Positions 28,139 to 40,308 of a DNA stretch of 64,000 nt are shown here, in pieces; positions within the stretch are counted from its first letter, which is position 1, and every line of letters starts with the position of its first letter. Source of the stretch: an uncultured Litoreibacter sp. GTDB taxonomy: Bacteria > Pseudomonadota > Alphaproteobacteria > Rhodobacterales > Rhodobacteraceae. The DNA lies in assembly GCF_947501785.1 (NCBI RefSeq), contig NZ_CANMXB010000001.1, positions 2,732,501 to 2,796,500 of the forward strand. Direction: 5' to 3'. The position numbers and the translations under genes are program-made. The notes beneath the pieces are model-generated. The model was given only the letters and a program-made list of their open reading frames with translations, had not been told where the DNA came from and made no database searches.

Positions 28139-29370
28139 GACCGGTAATCCGCGTTGATGGTTATGTAGCCATGGGTCAGATCGCAGGTATAGGCCGTAAA
28201 CGTGCCGTCGCCGATGCCCATCGACACGGTGATCACGATCTCTTCGTTCTTCATGTAGGCCGAGGCGGCGTCTTCGGAATAGTTCGGTGCGCGCCAGCCG
28301 TTTTCGGCAACGGTGATGTCACCAAAGGCAATCCCCAGCGTGTCGCGATCCGCTTTCGCGCCGGATTTGCCGACCGCCATGACGATGCGGCCCCAATTGG
28401 CGTCCTCACCTGCAATGGCGGTTTTGACCAAAGGTGAGTTCGCGCAGGCCATGGCGATCTTCTTGGCGTCGGCGTCGTCCGCCGCGCCGGTCACCCGGAT
28501 TTCGATGAATTTGGTGGCCCCCTCACCGTCCCGCACAACCTGATGGGCAAGGTCGGTCATGACGTCAGACAGGGCGGCGGCAAAGGCACCATTTCCGGAC
28601 ACATCCGCGCCCGATTTGCCTGTGGCCACTGCAATCAAGCTGTCCGAAGTCGATGTGTCGCTGTCCACGGTAATGGCGTTGAACGTGCCTTCGTTCAGGC
28701 CCGAGACCAGAGATTGCAATTCTACAGTGCCAATCTGCGCGTCGGTGAAAATGTAGACCAGCATCGTCGCCATATCAGGTGCGATCATGCCGGAGCCTTT
28801 GGCGATGCCTGCGATGGTGACGGTCTTGCCGTCAATCTCGGCAGTGGCGGCGGCCGCCTTGGCGAACGTGTCCGTGGTCATGATGGCGTGCGCCGCATCC
28901 GCGATTGCGTGGTCGGACAGGTTGGCCTTCAATTCGCCCAATGCAGTGGTGATTTTGTCATGCGGCAACGGCTCACCAATGACGCCGGTTGAGCTGGAAT
29001 AGACATGGTTTTGCGGGATACCGAGCGTGTTGCCCACCGCGCCGGTCACCTCCTCGACAGAGGTCACGCCATTCTTGCCGGTGAACGCGTTTGCGTTGCC
29101 GGAATTTACCAGAATGGCGAAACCGCTGTCTGGGTCTTCAACGGTCCCCAACTTGGCCTGGCAATCCAGCACAGGTGCCGCGCGCGTGGCCGACCGGGTG
29201 AAGACCCCGGCGATGGACGCGCCCGCGCAAACCTCGGCCAGCATCACATCGGCGCGGCCTTCATATTTCACTCCGGCGGCGATGGTCGCAAACCGCACGC
29301 CTTGGATGATCGGCAATTCGGGAAAGCCCCCGGCAGGTGCCAGGGGGGAGACTTCGGTGATGACGGCCAT
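28135..29370 (-). CDS. argJ: bifunctional ornithine acetyltransferase / N-acetylglutamate synthase
   Basis: 411 residues. ArgJ transfers acetyl from N-acetylornithine to glutamate in the arginine cycle. The self-cleavage site is IAPDMATMLVYIFTD with the nucleophilic Thr at 202; the acetyl-binding STGVIGE motif is at about 127-133 and GSGMI precedes cleavage. The protein splits into alpha and beta chains. It is followed by mutT with a 4-base overlap and preceded by the parvulin gene. Confidence 0.96.
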   Translation of the reverse strand: MAVITEVSPLAPAGGFPELPIIQGVRFATIAAGVKYEGRADVMLAEVCAGASIAGVFTRSATRAAPVLDCQAKLGTVEDPDSGFAILVNSGNANAFTGKNGVTSVEEVTGAVGNTLGIPQNHVYSSSTGVIGEPLPHDKITTALGELKANLSDHAIADAAHAIMTTDTFAKAAAATAEIDGKTVTIAGIAKGSGMIAPDMATMLVYIFTDAQIGTVELQSLVSGLNEGTFNAITVDSDTSTSDSLIAVATGKSGADVSGNGAFAAALSDVMTDLAHQVVRDGEGATKFIEIRVTGAADDADAKKIAMACANSPLVKTAIAGEDANWGRIVMAVGKSGAKADRDTLGIAFGDITVAENGWRAPNYSEDAASAYMKNEEIVITVSMGIGDGTFTAYTCDLTHGYITINADYRS

Positions 29371-29388
29371 ATTGTGCCTTTAAGGTGG

Positions 29389-30228
29389 TTACTTCGACAG
29401 AAGCTCTACCTTGCGGATGATCGTAGGATCAATCTCTACTTCGCTCCTGACCACGTCTGCGGCATCGGTGATCTGGTCGATCTTCTCCTGCAGCTTGTTG
29501 CCGCGGATCTGTTCAATCAGGTCGGCGCGCATCTCGTCCAGGCTTGGGGCGTTTTTGGTGCGGCTTTCGTTCCGTTTGACCACGTGCCAGCCAAACTGGG
29601 TCTGCACCGGTTCGGACACGCCGCCATCTTCGAGGGCGATCACTGCGGCCTCGAACGGGGGCACCATCTGGCCTTTGCCGAACCAGCCCAGAGCGCCGCC
29701 CGACGGGCCGCTGGGGCCGGTGGATTTTTCCTGTGCAAGCTCTGCGAAGTCGGCGCCTTTATTGAGCAGCTCGATCAGCTCTTTTGCTTCTTCCTCGGTT
29801 TCCACCAGAATGTGGGCGGCGTTGAATTCCTGCTCAGGCTCTATATTGCCGAACTGGGCGTCATAAGTGGCCTGAAGGTCGGCGTCGGAAACCTCTATGT
29901 CGGCGGCGCTTGCCAGAAACTCATTGGTCAGAAACGCGCGGCGTTCGTTCTCCAAACCCAATATGGTTGCCTCCGACAGGTCCTTTTCCATCTCCTGCTG
30001 CAGCGCGGTTTGCTGGATCAGTTGTTCCAGGATGCCGTCATAAAGCCGCTGGTCTTCGATCTGTTTGTATTGTTCCGGCAGCCGGTCTTGCAGGGTGATG
30101 ACGTGGCCCAGCGTGATCTCGGTTCCGTTGACCGTTGCCAGGACGGTGTCCTTGTCCTGCGCGGCGGCTGGTGCGGCCAGCGTGACCGCCATGCCTGTCG
30201 CACGCAGAAGTGTAGTAAATTTGCCCAT
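29389..30228 (-). CDS. exported parvulin-type peptidyl-prolyl isomerase
   Basis: 279 residues from ATG at 30228, after AGGAG with 9-base spacing. A signal peptide (LLRATGMAVTLAAPAAAQ) sends it to the periplasm. A SurA-like helical N-terminus precedes the rotamase domain at about 135-230 (AAHILVETEEEAKELIELLN, then GALGWFGKGQMVPPFEAAV and FGWHVVKRNE). It speeds folding of envelope proteins. It is divergent from secA, which shares the envelope-export theme. Exact paralogue (PpiC, PrsA, SurA) cannot be fixed. Confidence 0.9.
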   Translation of the reverse strand: MGKFTTLLRATGMAVTLAAPAAAQDKDTVLATVNGTEITLGHVITLQDRLPEQYKQIEDQRLYDGILEQLIQQTALQQEMEKDLSEATILGLENERRAFLTNEFLASAADIEVSDADLQATYDAQFGNIEPEQEFNAAHILVETEEEAKELIELLNKGADFAELAQEKSTGPSGPSGGALGWFGKGQMVPPFEAAVIALEDGGVSEPVQTQFGWHVVKRNESRTKNAPSLDEMRADLIEQIRGNKLQEKIDQITDAADVVRSEVEIDPTIIRKVELLSK

Positions 30229-30268
30229 GAAACCTGGCTCCTGTTGGGTCACGGGACCCCCCGCGCCG

Positions 30269-30297
30269 TTGACACTATAACGACCGCCTCTTACATC
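30269..30297 (+). promoter_or_regulatory. predicted secA promoter
   Basis: A perfect TTGACA -35 (30269-30274) and TACATC (30292-30297) at 17 bases. RNA start would lie about 115 bases before the secA ATG. A hairpin (GCGGCG/CGCCGC, 30387-30404) lies in the leader next to the ribosome binding site. Confidence 0.5.
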
Positions 30298-30420
30298 ACA
30301 TCAGGTCCAAGGCGGCGTCGTCTTGGGCAATGAGATATGGTGCGTAGGACGCTTCGGCAAGCGGCACCTTCACACGATGATGTTAAGCGGCGTGGACGCG
30401 CCGCAGTGAGGCAGAGAAAT

Positions 30421-33120
<2,700 letters not shown>

Positions 33121-33224
33121 GAAAATAAGGGCGGCGTAGCGACGTTGCCTCATTTTCGCCACAATCGACCCGCACCTTATAGGCCACTCAAAGAAACCGG
33201 AGTAACCGGACATGAGAGGCAAAA

Positions 33225-34070
33225 ATGGGCAGACTTCTAAGCGTAGCGTTTGGCGCAGCTATTTCCTATGGCGGTGGGGCCAGCGCTGACACGATTGCAC
33301 TTGCGGTCACGCCGCCGGTGCCATCCATAGAAGCGGCGCTGCCAAGCCTGCCCGATATCCAGATTGCGCGGTTCGAAACCGTTGCGCCCACCTATTCACG
33401 GGGCAGCCCGAGTAATTTCGCGCAGCAGGTGCAAGATCAGGCCGATACCAGCGCGTTCGGGCTCGCCTGCGCCGAGCAGATCAACGTCACGCCGGGCCCT
33501 GATGCCACGTTTTTGATCGAGGTCGCAGCGCCCTGCCGCCCGGAAGAACGAGTGTTGATCTCCTATGCCGGGCTGGCGTTCGACATGTCGCTGTCGATGA
33601 CCGGTTACGCCCGGGCAGAGATCCCCGCATTGTCCTATTTCGCTGAAATTGACGCCGTTTTTGACGACTATTCAGTGCTAACGACCGATGTCACTGCCCC
33701 CGAAATCTACGAATACGTGCGCGTCGCGGTCGCGTGGTCCGATGGCGCGGATGCACGGCTGACCAGCAAGGCGCCACGTCACTTGCCGGTAGATGTCGTC
33801 ACGTTGGGCGACGGGTCGGGCGCTGTTGCGCAAGTGCTGTCACATCGCATTGCGCCTGACGCCCGAAGGGGCGTGATCCGCCTCGGGCTGGTTGCGCCAG
33901 TCACCGCGACCAACTGCAACATCCCGCAAGAGGCCAGCATCCTGCAGCAGGTACCGGGTCGTCCGGTGCAACGATACGCGATGCGGCTCGCCCCTGCGGG
34001 ATGCGACCGGATCGGCGACAATCTAGAGTTGAAAAATATCCTCCCAGACCTGAAACTCGCCTCGAATTAA
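33225..34070 (+). CDS. exported protein of unknown function downstream of secA
   Basis: 281 residues with a signal peptide (LLSVAFGAAISYGGGASA, cut near A-DT). The mature part has no motif I recognise; it carries cysteines (ACAEQ, APCRPEE, TNCNIPQ, AGCDRI) that may form disulfides. It starts 104 bases after secA and is followed, with a gap of 13 bases, by the binding-protein/OmpA gene, so the two probably share a transcript. GAGAGG precedes the ATG. Function is unknown; an envelope role is likely from export. Confidence 0.72.
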   Translation: MGRLLSVAFGAAISYGGGASADTIALAVTPPVPSIEAALPSLPDIQIARFETVAPTYSRGSPSNFAQQVQDQADTSAFGLACAEQINVTPGPDATFLIEVAAPCRPEERVLISYAGLAFDMSLSMTGYARAEIPALSYFAEIDAVFDDYSVLTTDVTAPEIYEYVRVAVAWSDGADARLTSKAPRHLPVDVVTLGDGSGAVAQVLSHRIAPDARRGVIRLGLVAPVTATNCNIPQEASILQQVPGRPVQRYAMRLAPAGCDRIGDNLELKNILPDLKLASN

Positions 34071-34083
34071 GTCGGGCGGTCAA

Positions 34084-35625
34084 TTGGGTCCTTTCTCACG
34101 CATCATATGCGCGGCATTGCTCTGCGCTGCACCTGCGGTTGCGCAGGATGTGGCGCTGACGTCCCGCGACGGGTCGGTGCGGATCGACGGCACGTTGCTC
34201 AGCTATGATGGCGAGTTCTACCGCGTCGATACAATTTATGGCCCGCTGACCCTTGATGGCGCGGGCGTCACCTGCGCCGGGCCGGGTTGTCCCGACCTGA
34301 ATGCGTTCATCGCCGACGTCACCTTTTCGGGCACGCGGCGCATGGCAGATGTGTTGATCCCCGCGCTCATTCAGGCCTTTGCCGAACGCAATCAGCTGAC
34401 GCTGACGCGCGAAGTGGTCGATGACACGCAGTCCACTTTCATCCTCAGTGACGCTGAGCGTGTCCGCGCGCGGTTCGGATTGCGCGCCACGACCACGTCA
34501 GAAGGCTTTGCAGATTTGATCGCGGAAGAGGCCGACATTGCCCTCGTCCTACGTGAACCGCGCCCGGTGGAAGAACAGATGGCGGCGTCATCCGGGTCGG
34601 GCAATTTGGTGAAAGGCCGCCGTGCGCGGGTGATTGCGTTGGACGGGATGGTCGCAATTGTCGCCCCTGACCAGCCGGTCAAAGACCTGTCGATGGAACA
34701 GCTGGCCGCCGCGTTTTCCGGCAACGCCACAAATTGGACCGAGATTGGCGGCGCTGATGTGCCGATCATTGTGCAGGCTCCGCCACCCAACGCAGGGCTG
34801 TCGGAAGCATTTGAGGACCGTGTTTTGGCCCCGAATGGCGTCTCAATGACATCCAACGCGACCCGCCAGCCCGCGCTTGAAGATCTTGCCGACGCCGTCG
34901 CGGGGGACAGTTTCGCAATCGGCCTGACCACGCTGAGCGAGATTGGCAACGCCGATCCTGTGCGCATCTCTGGCTCTTGCGGGTTTGAACAAGCCCCTAG
35001 CGTCGCCGCCTTGCGCACCGAAGATTACCCGCTGACGTTGCCGTTGATGTTGTTCACGCCCGCGCGCCGCCTGCCACTGGTCGCACGCCAGTTTATGGAT
35101 TTCACGGCTTCGTCTTCCGCCGATTTGGTGATCCGGCGGGCCGGCTTTGTGGATCAGGCGATCACATCGTCGGACTTCAACACCCAAGGTGACCGGTTGG
35201 CCCATGCGATCAGCGCGGTGGGGGACGAGGTCCCAATTGAAGAACTCAAACGCCTGGTTGAAACCCTGCGCGACCGCGACCGCCTGTCGACGACCTTTCG
35301 CTTCGAATCCGGCACCAAGCTGGACGTGCAATCCAGCGAGAACATCCTGCGTCTCGGCCGCGCGTTGGAGACGGGTGAATTCGATGGCAAGACCCTGATG
35401 TTTGTGGGCTTCAGTGATGGCGAAGGTCCGGCGCGGCCTAACAAGGCGCTTGCCCTGCGCCGCGCGCGGTTGGTCATGGGACAGGTGCGGGACGCATCCA
35501 CCATTGCGGATTTCTCCCGCATTCAACTGCAAAGTGACGCCTTTGGAGAGGCGCTGCCCATGGCCTGCGACGACACCGCTTGGGGCCGCGCGATCAATCG
35601 GCGGGTTGAGGTTTGGGTCAAATAA
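34084..35625 (+). CDS. PstS-like binding domain fused to an OmpA-like domain
   Basis: 513 residues. A signal peptide (IICAALLCAAPAVAQ) is followed by a phosphate-binding-protein-like domain at about 90-340, with the characteristic SMEQLAAAFSGNATNWTEIGG and other lobe motifs. The C-terminal 120 residues are OmpA-like (RFESGTKLDVQSSENILRLG, FVGFSD, LALRRARLVMGQV, GRAINRRVEVWV). OmpA domains bind peptidoglycan, so the sensor-like domain would be held in the periplasm. The start is TTG at 34084, without a strong ribosome binding site. It converges on radC. Confidence 0.83.
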   Translation: MGPFSRIICAALLCAAPAVAQDVALTSRDGSVRIDGTLLSYDGEFYRVDTIYGPLTLDGAGVTCAGPGCPDLNAFIADVTFSGTRRMADVLIPALIQAFAERNQLTLTREVVDDTQSTFILSDAERVRARFGLRATTTSEGFADLIAEEADIALVLREPRPVEEQMAASSGSGNLVKGRRARVIALDGMVAIVAPDQPVKDLSMEQLAAAFSGNATNWTEIGGADVPIIVQAPPPNAGLSEAFEDRVLAPNGVSMTSNATRQPALEDLADAVAGDSFAIGLTTLSEIGNADPVRISGSCGFEQAPSVAALRTEDYPLTLPLMLFTPARRLPLVARQFMDFTASSSADLVIRRAGFVDQAITSSDFNTQGDRLAHAISAVGDEVPIEELKRLVETLRDRDRLSTTFRFESGTKLDVQSSENILRLGRALETGEFDGKTLMFVGFSDGEGPARPNKALALRRARLVMGQVRDASTIADFSRIQLQSDAFGEALPMACDDTAWGRAINRRVEVWVK

Positions 35626-36370
35626 GGCCGTCCGCGCGGAAGGACGTGTGTTGCGATCTTCCAATGATCAGGTGGTCATGTAGCTGCAAATCCAGGGCTT
35701 TGCCCGCCTCCTGCACGGCCTTTGTCATGGCAATGTCTTCGTGCGACGGGGTTGGGTCGCCGGATGGATGGTTGTGCACCAAAATGAAGGCCGATGCGTT
35801 CAGTTCCAACGCGCGTTTCACGATCTCACGCGGGTAAACCGGAACATGACCCACGGTGCCGCGCCCTTGCGCCTCATCCGCGATCAGCGCGTTCTTGCGA
35901 TCCAGATACAGCACCCTGAATTCTTCGACCTCCAGATGCGCCATGCGGGTTTGGCAATAATCCAACAGCGCGTCCCAGCTGGACAGAACTTCGCGGTGCA
36001 TGACTTTGGCCCGGGCCAGCCTTTCGGCGGCGGTCTGCACAATCTTCAATTCCTGAATGACGGCGGACCCGACGCCCTGCACCTCTGCCAGCCGCGCGGG
36101 CGGGGAGGAAATGACCCTGTTGAAATCGCCAAACTCGAAGAGCAACCGTCGCGCCAACGATTTGACCTCGCGCCGCGGGATGGCGCGGAACAGGACCAAT
36201 TCCAGCACATCCTCGTCCGGCAAGGCGTCCGACCCGCGTTCCATGAACCGGCTGCGCAACCGCGCGCGGTGCCCGTCCAGCCCTTCGCCGCCCTTCAGAT
36301 GGGGGGAGAGGCGCGCGGCTTCCAAGCCGGGCAAAGCCGTTTCCGAGAACTCAAATTGTTGATCCGTCAT
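35618..36370 (-). CDS. radC: RadC family JAMM-type protein
   Basis: 250 residues from MTDQQFEFSE. The N-terminal helix-hairpin region (RFMERGSDALPDEDVLELVLF) precedes the RadC domain, whose metal motif is VHNHPSGDPTPS with the preceding ER region. RadC was once linked to DNA repair; its enzymatic activity is not settled. The ATG at 36370 is preferred over the upstream ATG at 36376, as both are in frame and only two codons differ. It converges with the fusion gene upstream and overlaps its end by 8 bases. Confidence 0.92.
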   Translation of the reverse strand: MTDQQFEFSETALPGLEAARLSPHLKGGEGLDGHRARLRSRFMERGSDALPDEDVLELVLFRAIPRREVKSLARRLLFEFGDFNRVISSPPARLAEVQGVGSAVIQELKIVQTAAERLARAKVMHREVLSSWDALLDYCQTRMAHLEVEEFRVLYLDRKNALIADEAQGRGTVGHVPVYPREIVKRALELNASAFILVHNHPSGDPTPSHEDIAMTKAVQEAGKALDLQLHDHLIIGRSQHTSFRADGLI

Positions 36371-36405
36371 GCACAACAGATCGGACGATTCGATTTAAGG
36401 GCGGG

Positions 36406-37221
36406 TTAAACGCCGTAAGTCGGGTGAAATTTGTTGCCCGGCGACAGGGTGAAAATCTCAAACCCGTTGGCCGTCACCCCGACCGAATGTTCAAACTGCG
36501 CCGACAACGACTTGTCGCGGGTCACGGCGGTCCAATCGTCGGCCAGGACCTTTGTCTCGGGTCGGCCCAGGTTCACCATGGGTTCGATGGTAAAGAACAT
36601 GCCCTCTTCCAGAATCGCGCCGGAGGACGGCCGCCCGTAATGCAAAACATTGGGCGGCGCGTGGAACACCCGCCCCAGCCCATGCCCGCAAAAGTCGCGC
36701 ACCACGGACATGCGATGCGCCTCGACATAGGCCTGAATGGCGTGGCCAATGTCGCCAAACGTGTTGCCCGGCTTCACAGCCTCAATGCCTTTGAACAGGG
36801 CGTCATGGGTAACCTGAATCAGCCGCTCCGACTTGCGGTTCAGCTTGCCTGCGACATACATCCGGGAGGTGTCGCCAAACCAGCCATCGACGATAACGGT
36901 GACGTCAATGTTCAGGATGTCGCCGTCCTTCAATGTCTTGGTGCCGGGGATGCCGTGGCAGACCACGTGGTTCACCGAAATGCACGACGCGTGCTTGTAG
37001 CCCTTGTACCCGATGGTGGCGGATTTCGCGCCGGCGGCCTTAACCTCATCCTCGATGAACCTGTCCAGTGCCTCGGTCGTGGTGCCGGGCACAACCAACG
37101 CGGCCACGTCATCCAGAATGCGTGCGGCCAGTTGGCCCGCTGCCTTCATGCCGGCAAAATCCGCTTCCTCGTGGATGCGGATGCCTTCCTTGGTGATGCG
37201 TCCCCGGTGGGTGTCGTCCAT
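36406..37221 (-). CDS. map: methionine aminopeptidase, type I
   Basis: 271 residues. It removes initiator Met from new proteins. The metal ligands are visible: DGDILNIDVTVIVDGWFGDTSRMY (two Asp), GHGLGRVFHAPP (His), and FFTIEPMVNLG (Glu) followed by QFEHSVGVT (Glu). Two starts fit: ATG at 37236 and ATG at 37221; the second has GAGG at suitable spacing. It is divergent from the CinA-like gene. Confidence 0.95.
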   Translation of the reverse strand: MDDTHRGRITKEGIRIHEEADFAGMKAAGQLAARILDDVAALVVPGTTTEALDRFIEDEVKAAGAKSATIGYKGYKHASCISVNHVVCHGIPGTKTLKDGDILNIDVTVIVDGWFGDTSRMYVAGKLNRKSERLIQVTHDALFKGIEAVKPGNTFGDIGHAIQAYVEAHRMSVVRDFCGHGLGRVFHAPPNVLHYGRPSSGAILEEGMFFTIEPMVNLGRPETKVLADDWTAVTRDKSLSAQFEHSVGVTANGFEIFTLSPGNKFHPTYGV

Positions 37222-37322
37222 GGTCTTGGGCCTCATGCGTCTTCTTGCGGCTTACATAGGAGAGAATGGTGGCGGCTTCTACCCCATCGCGTTACATCTC
37301 GTCTCAATTGAAGGGACACGCC

Positions 37323-38045
37323 ATGCCAAACCCCACCGCCGCGATGCTTGTTATTGGTGACGAAATCCTGTCGGGCCGCACCCGCGACGCCAACATGTAT
37401 CACCTTGCGGGCGCGCTGACGGAGGCGGGGATCGGGTTGCAGGAAGTGCGTGTCGTCTCGGACGATCACGACCGGATCGTGACCGCTGTTCAGGCTCTGT
37501 CTCAGGGCTACAGCCATGTTTTCACCTCCGGCGGGATCGGGCCAACCCATGATGACATCACCGCTGACGCCATCGGCGCGGCCTTCGGGGCGCATGTGGG
37601 TATCCGCGACGATGCCCGCGCGTTGCTTGCTGCGCATTACCAGCGGCAGGGGTTGGAATTCAACGCCGCTCGCAAGCGCATGGCGCGCATTCCTGACGGG
37701 GCCACATTGATCGACAACCCGGTGTCTATTGCGCCGGGGTTCACGCTTGGCAATGTGCACGTGATGGCCGGGGTGCCGAAGGTGTTCAACGCCATGGTCG
37801 CCTCTGTTCTGCCGACGCTCACCGGCGGCGCCCCCTTGCTGTCGGAAACGCTGCGGGTGGAGCGTGGCGAAGGCGATATCGCAGGCCCATTGGGAGAGGT
37901 CGCGGCGCAGATGCCGGAACTGTCTTTCGGTTCCTACCCGTTCCAGAAAGACGGCGTGTACGGGTCAAACGTGGTCATCCGCGGCCCGGATCGGGACGTG
38001 CTCCTCGCCGCCGCGGCCAAGCTGTCAAAAGCGTTGGGCTTGTGA
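37323..38045 (+). CDS. CinA-N molybdopterin-binding-like protein
   Basis: 240 residues covering only the N-terminal MoCF_biosynth-like half of CinA (TAAMLVIGDEILSGRTRDANM, FTSGGIGPTHDDITADAI, MAGVPKVFNAM). The C-terminal NMN deamidase domain of full CinA is missing, which is common in alphaproteobacteria. The domain may have ADP-ribose or molybdopterin-related pyrophosphatase roles. ATG at 37323 has AAGGGA before it. It ends with a 1-base overlap with the GNAT gene. Confidence 0.87.
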   Translation: MPNPTAAMLVIGDEILSGRTRDANMYHLAGALTEAGIGLQEVRVVSDDHDRIVTAVQALSQGYSHVFTSGGIGPTHDDITADAIGAAFGAHVGIRDDARALLAAHYQRQGLEFNAARKRMARIPDGATLIDNPVSIAPGFTLGNVHVMAGVPKVFNAMVASVLPTLTGGAPLLSETLRVERGEGDIAGPLGEVAAQMPELSFGSYPFQKDGVYGSNVVIRGPDRDVLLAAAAKLSKALGL

Positions 38046-38755
38046 TGGATCGCGCGAGCCTCATGCAAGTGGTCGAAGCGACCTGGCCTCCTGAGCGGCA
38101 ATTCAGCGAAGGGCCCTGGGTGTTTCGGCAAAGCAAGGGCGGCGGCAAACGGGTGACGGCGGCGTCCTCTGACCAAGAGGTTGGCAAGGATGATATCCGG
38201 CAAGCTGAGGCGCGGATGGCAGAGCTGGGTCAGCCCGTGCTGTTCACCTTGTCGCCGGACCACAATTTCGACCCTATCCTTGCTGAACTTGGTTATGAGC
38301 TGGTGGACAGGACCCGGCTCTACCATGCGGAAATTGACGGCTTGGCGGCCCGCGAAGTCCCGCCGGTTACCGCATTTCCGATCTGGCCGCCGCTGCAACT
38401 GGCCCGCGACATCTGGGCGGAGGGTGGGGTCGGCCCCGACCGTGTTGCGATCATGGAGCGGGCCGAATGCGACAAGACCTGCATCCTGGGCCGCGTCAAT
38501 GACCGCGCGGGCGGGGCGGTTTATGTCGGGCTGCACAACGGCTGCGTCATGGTGCACGCGCTCGAAATTCTCGAAACCCAGCGCCGCTTCGGGCTGGCCA
38601 CGTCGCTGATGATCGCCGCCGCGCAATGGGGCGCGGAACGCGGCGCCACCGATATTGCGCTGCTGGTCACGGAGCAAAATGCGGGTGCGAACGCGCTTTA
38701 TGCCTCGCTGGGCATGGCGGCGCAGGACGGTTATCATTACCGCGTGAAACGCTAA
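38045..38755 (+). CDS. GNAT-family acetyltransferase
   Basis: 236 residues. The acetyl-CoA binding region is near 180-200 (ILETQRRFGLATSLMIAAAQW, the Q/R-x-x-G-x-A type motif), and the ending LYASLGMAAQDGYHYRVKR is typical of the fold. The N-terminal half (MQVVEATWPPERQFSEGPW) is more variable and may bind the substrate, which is unknown. TGATG overlap with the CinA-N stop and a short gap to the AhpD-like gene suggest one transcript. Confidence 0.83.
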   Translation: MDRASLMQVVEATWPPERQFSEGPWVFRQSKGGGKRVTAASSDQEVGKDDIRQAEARMAELGQPVLFTLSPDHNFDPILAELGYELVDRTRLYHAEIDGLAAREVPPVTAFPIWPPLQLARDIWAEGGVGPDRVAIMERAECDKTCILGRVNDRAGGAVYVGLHNGCVMVHALEILETQRRFGLATSLMIAAAQWGAERGATDIALLVTEQNAGANALYASLGMAAQDGYHYRVKR

Positions 38756-38764
38756 GGACCCAAT

Positions 38765-39328
38765 ATGACCCAAGTCACCGCCCTTGATCTGCCCATGCTC
38801 GACCCGCTGCCGGAGCGGATGGCCAAGTATTTCGCCATCTGCGAGGAGAAATTGGGCCTCGTCCCCAACGTGCTGCAGGCCTACGCGTTTGACGAGGAAA
38901 AGCTGAACGCATTCTCGGCGCTCTACAACGATGTAATGCTGACAGAATCGGGTCTCACCAAGCTGGAGCGGGAGATGATCGCGGTGGCGGTCTCGGCGGT
39001 GAACCGGTGCTTCTACTGCCTTGTCGCCCATGGCGCGGCGGTGCGCGAACTGTCCGGCGATCCGCAATTGGGCGAGGCGCTGGTGATGAACTACCGCGTT
39101 GCTGACCTGAACGCGCGGCAACGCGCGATGCTGGACTTCGCGGTGCTGATGACGGAAGCCAGCTACACGATCGAAGAGGGCGACCGGCAGGGTCTGCGCA
39201 ATGTCGGTTTCACCGACCGCGACATCTGGGACATCGCGGCGACGGCGGGGTTCTATAACATGACCAACCGCATGGCCTCTGCGGTTGATATGCGCCCCAA
39301 CGCTGATTACCACGCAAAGCATCGGTGA
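38765..39328 (+). CDS. peroxidase-related AhpD-like protein
   Basis: 187 residues of the carboxymuconolactone decarboxylase/AhpD fold. The redox site is SAVNRCFYCLVAHGAAV with C82-x-x-C85 and His89. Such proteins reduce peroxides or maintain thiol redox balance. The long leading helix (MLDPLPERMAKYFAICEEKLG) and the C-terminal TAGFYNMTNRMA are typical of the uncharacterised peroxidase-related group. It overlaps the OmpA-like gene at 39325 by 4 bases (GTGA). Confidence 0.87.
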   Translation: MTQVTALDLPMLDPLPERMAKYFAICEEKLGLVPNVLQAYAFDEEKLNAFSALYNDVMLTESGLTKLEREMIAVAVSAVNRCFYCLVAHGAAVRELSGDPQLGEALVMNYRVADLNARQRAMLDFAVLMTEASYTIEEGDRQGLRNVGFTDRDIWDIAATAGFYNMTNRMASAVDMRPNADYHAKHR

Positions 39329-40266
39329 GGCGGCTGGCCCCATATCTTTTGGCGGCCGTTGCGGCGCAGCCGGTGGCGGCGCTTGATTTGGCCTTCTCGG
39401 GTCCGGCGACGCAGACCTTTACCGGCACTGAAGCATTCGCCAGTTACAAGCTGCCCATCGGCCCGTTCCGCGACGGGGCCATAGCAACGCTGGTCGCCGA
39501 AGGCCCGCGCCTGCAAACCGCGTGGAAGGTCGAATCTGCCAGCGGCACCACGCTGGGCGTGGCCGACAACCTGCGCCAACAGATCGAGGCGGTGGGGTTC
39601 GAGCTGCTTTACGAATGCGAAACGCAGGAATGCGGCGGATTTGATTTCCGGTTTGAAACCGAGGTGCTTCCCGAACCCAACATGCATATCGACCTCGGCG
39701 ATTACCGCTATCTTGCGGCGCAAAGGCTGGGCGGGGCCGTACCGGAATATCTCAGCCTCTTTGTCAGCCGTAGTGCGACGCTGGGCTATGTGCAGATGAT
39801 CCTCATCGGCGGCGGGGAAGAGGCCGCGACCGAGGTCACCACCACAACGCAGACGCCCACCGTCCGGCCGACGGTTCAGCCTGTTAATCTGGGACCGTTG
39901 ATTGAGCGGTTAGAGACGCGCGGCTCGGCCGTCTTGCAGGATCTGCAGTTTGAAACCGGGTCGTCGGAATTGGCCGAGGACAGCTATCAAACGCTGCAGG
40001 TGCTGGCGGATTACCTGAAGGCCAACCCGTCCCGTACCATCGCGCTGGTCGGCCACACCGACGCCGAAGGGTCGCTGCAGGGCAATATCGGCCTGTCGCG
40101 CAAACGCGCGCAGGCGGCTGCGAATTGGTTGGTGAAGTTGGGGGTCCCAAGCGGGCAGGTTGAGGCGGACGGCGTCGGTTATCTGGCCCCCGTGGCAAGC
40201 AATTTGACCGAAGAGGGCCGCACCCAAAATAGACGGGTCGAGGCGATACTCACCTCGACCCAGTAA
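39325..40266 (+). CDS. exported OmpA-family protein
   Basis: 313 residues with a signal peptide (APYLLAAVAAQPVAA). The N-terminal 190 residues are of unknown fold with a CETQECGG pair; the C-terminal domain at about 205-310 is OmpA-like (LQFETGSSELAEDSYQTLQ, VGHTDAEGSLQGNIGLSRKRA, GRTQNRRVEAIL), expected to bind peptidoglycan. GTG start at 39325, coupled to the AhpD-like stop. It converges with the LysR gene. Confidence 0.88.
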   Translation: MRRLAPYLLAAVAAQPVAALDLAFSGPATQTFTGTEAFASYKLPIGPFRDGAIATLVAEGPRLQTAWKVESASGTTLGVADNLRQQIEAVGFELLYECETQECGGFDFRFETEVLPEPNMHIDLGDYRYLAAQRLGGAVPEYLSLFVSRSATLGYVQMILIGGGEEAATEVTTTTQTPTVRPTVQPVNLGPLIERLETRGSAVLQDLQFETGSSELAEDSYQTLQVLADYLKANPSRTIALVGHTDAEGSLQGNIGLSRKRAQAAANWLVKLGVPSGQVEADGVGYLAPVASNLTEEGRTQNRRVEAILTSTQ

Positions 40267-40308
40267 TGTGCCGCCAACCACGGTCGGCACGAGGGGAACT
40301 GTTTTGGC

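Noticed and set aside
40268-40290. 6-bp hairpin between the OmpA-like gene and the LysR gene
   Set aside because: 11-base loop and no T run; too weak to call a terminator.
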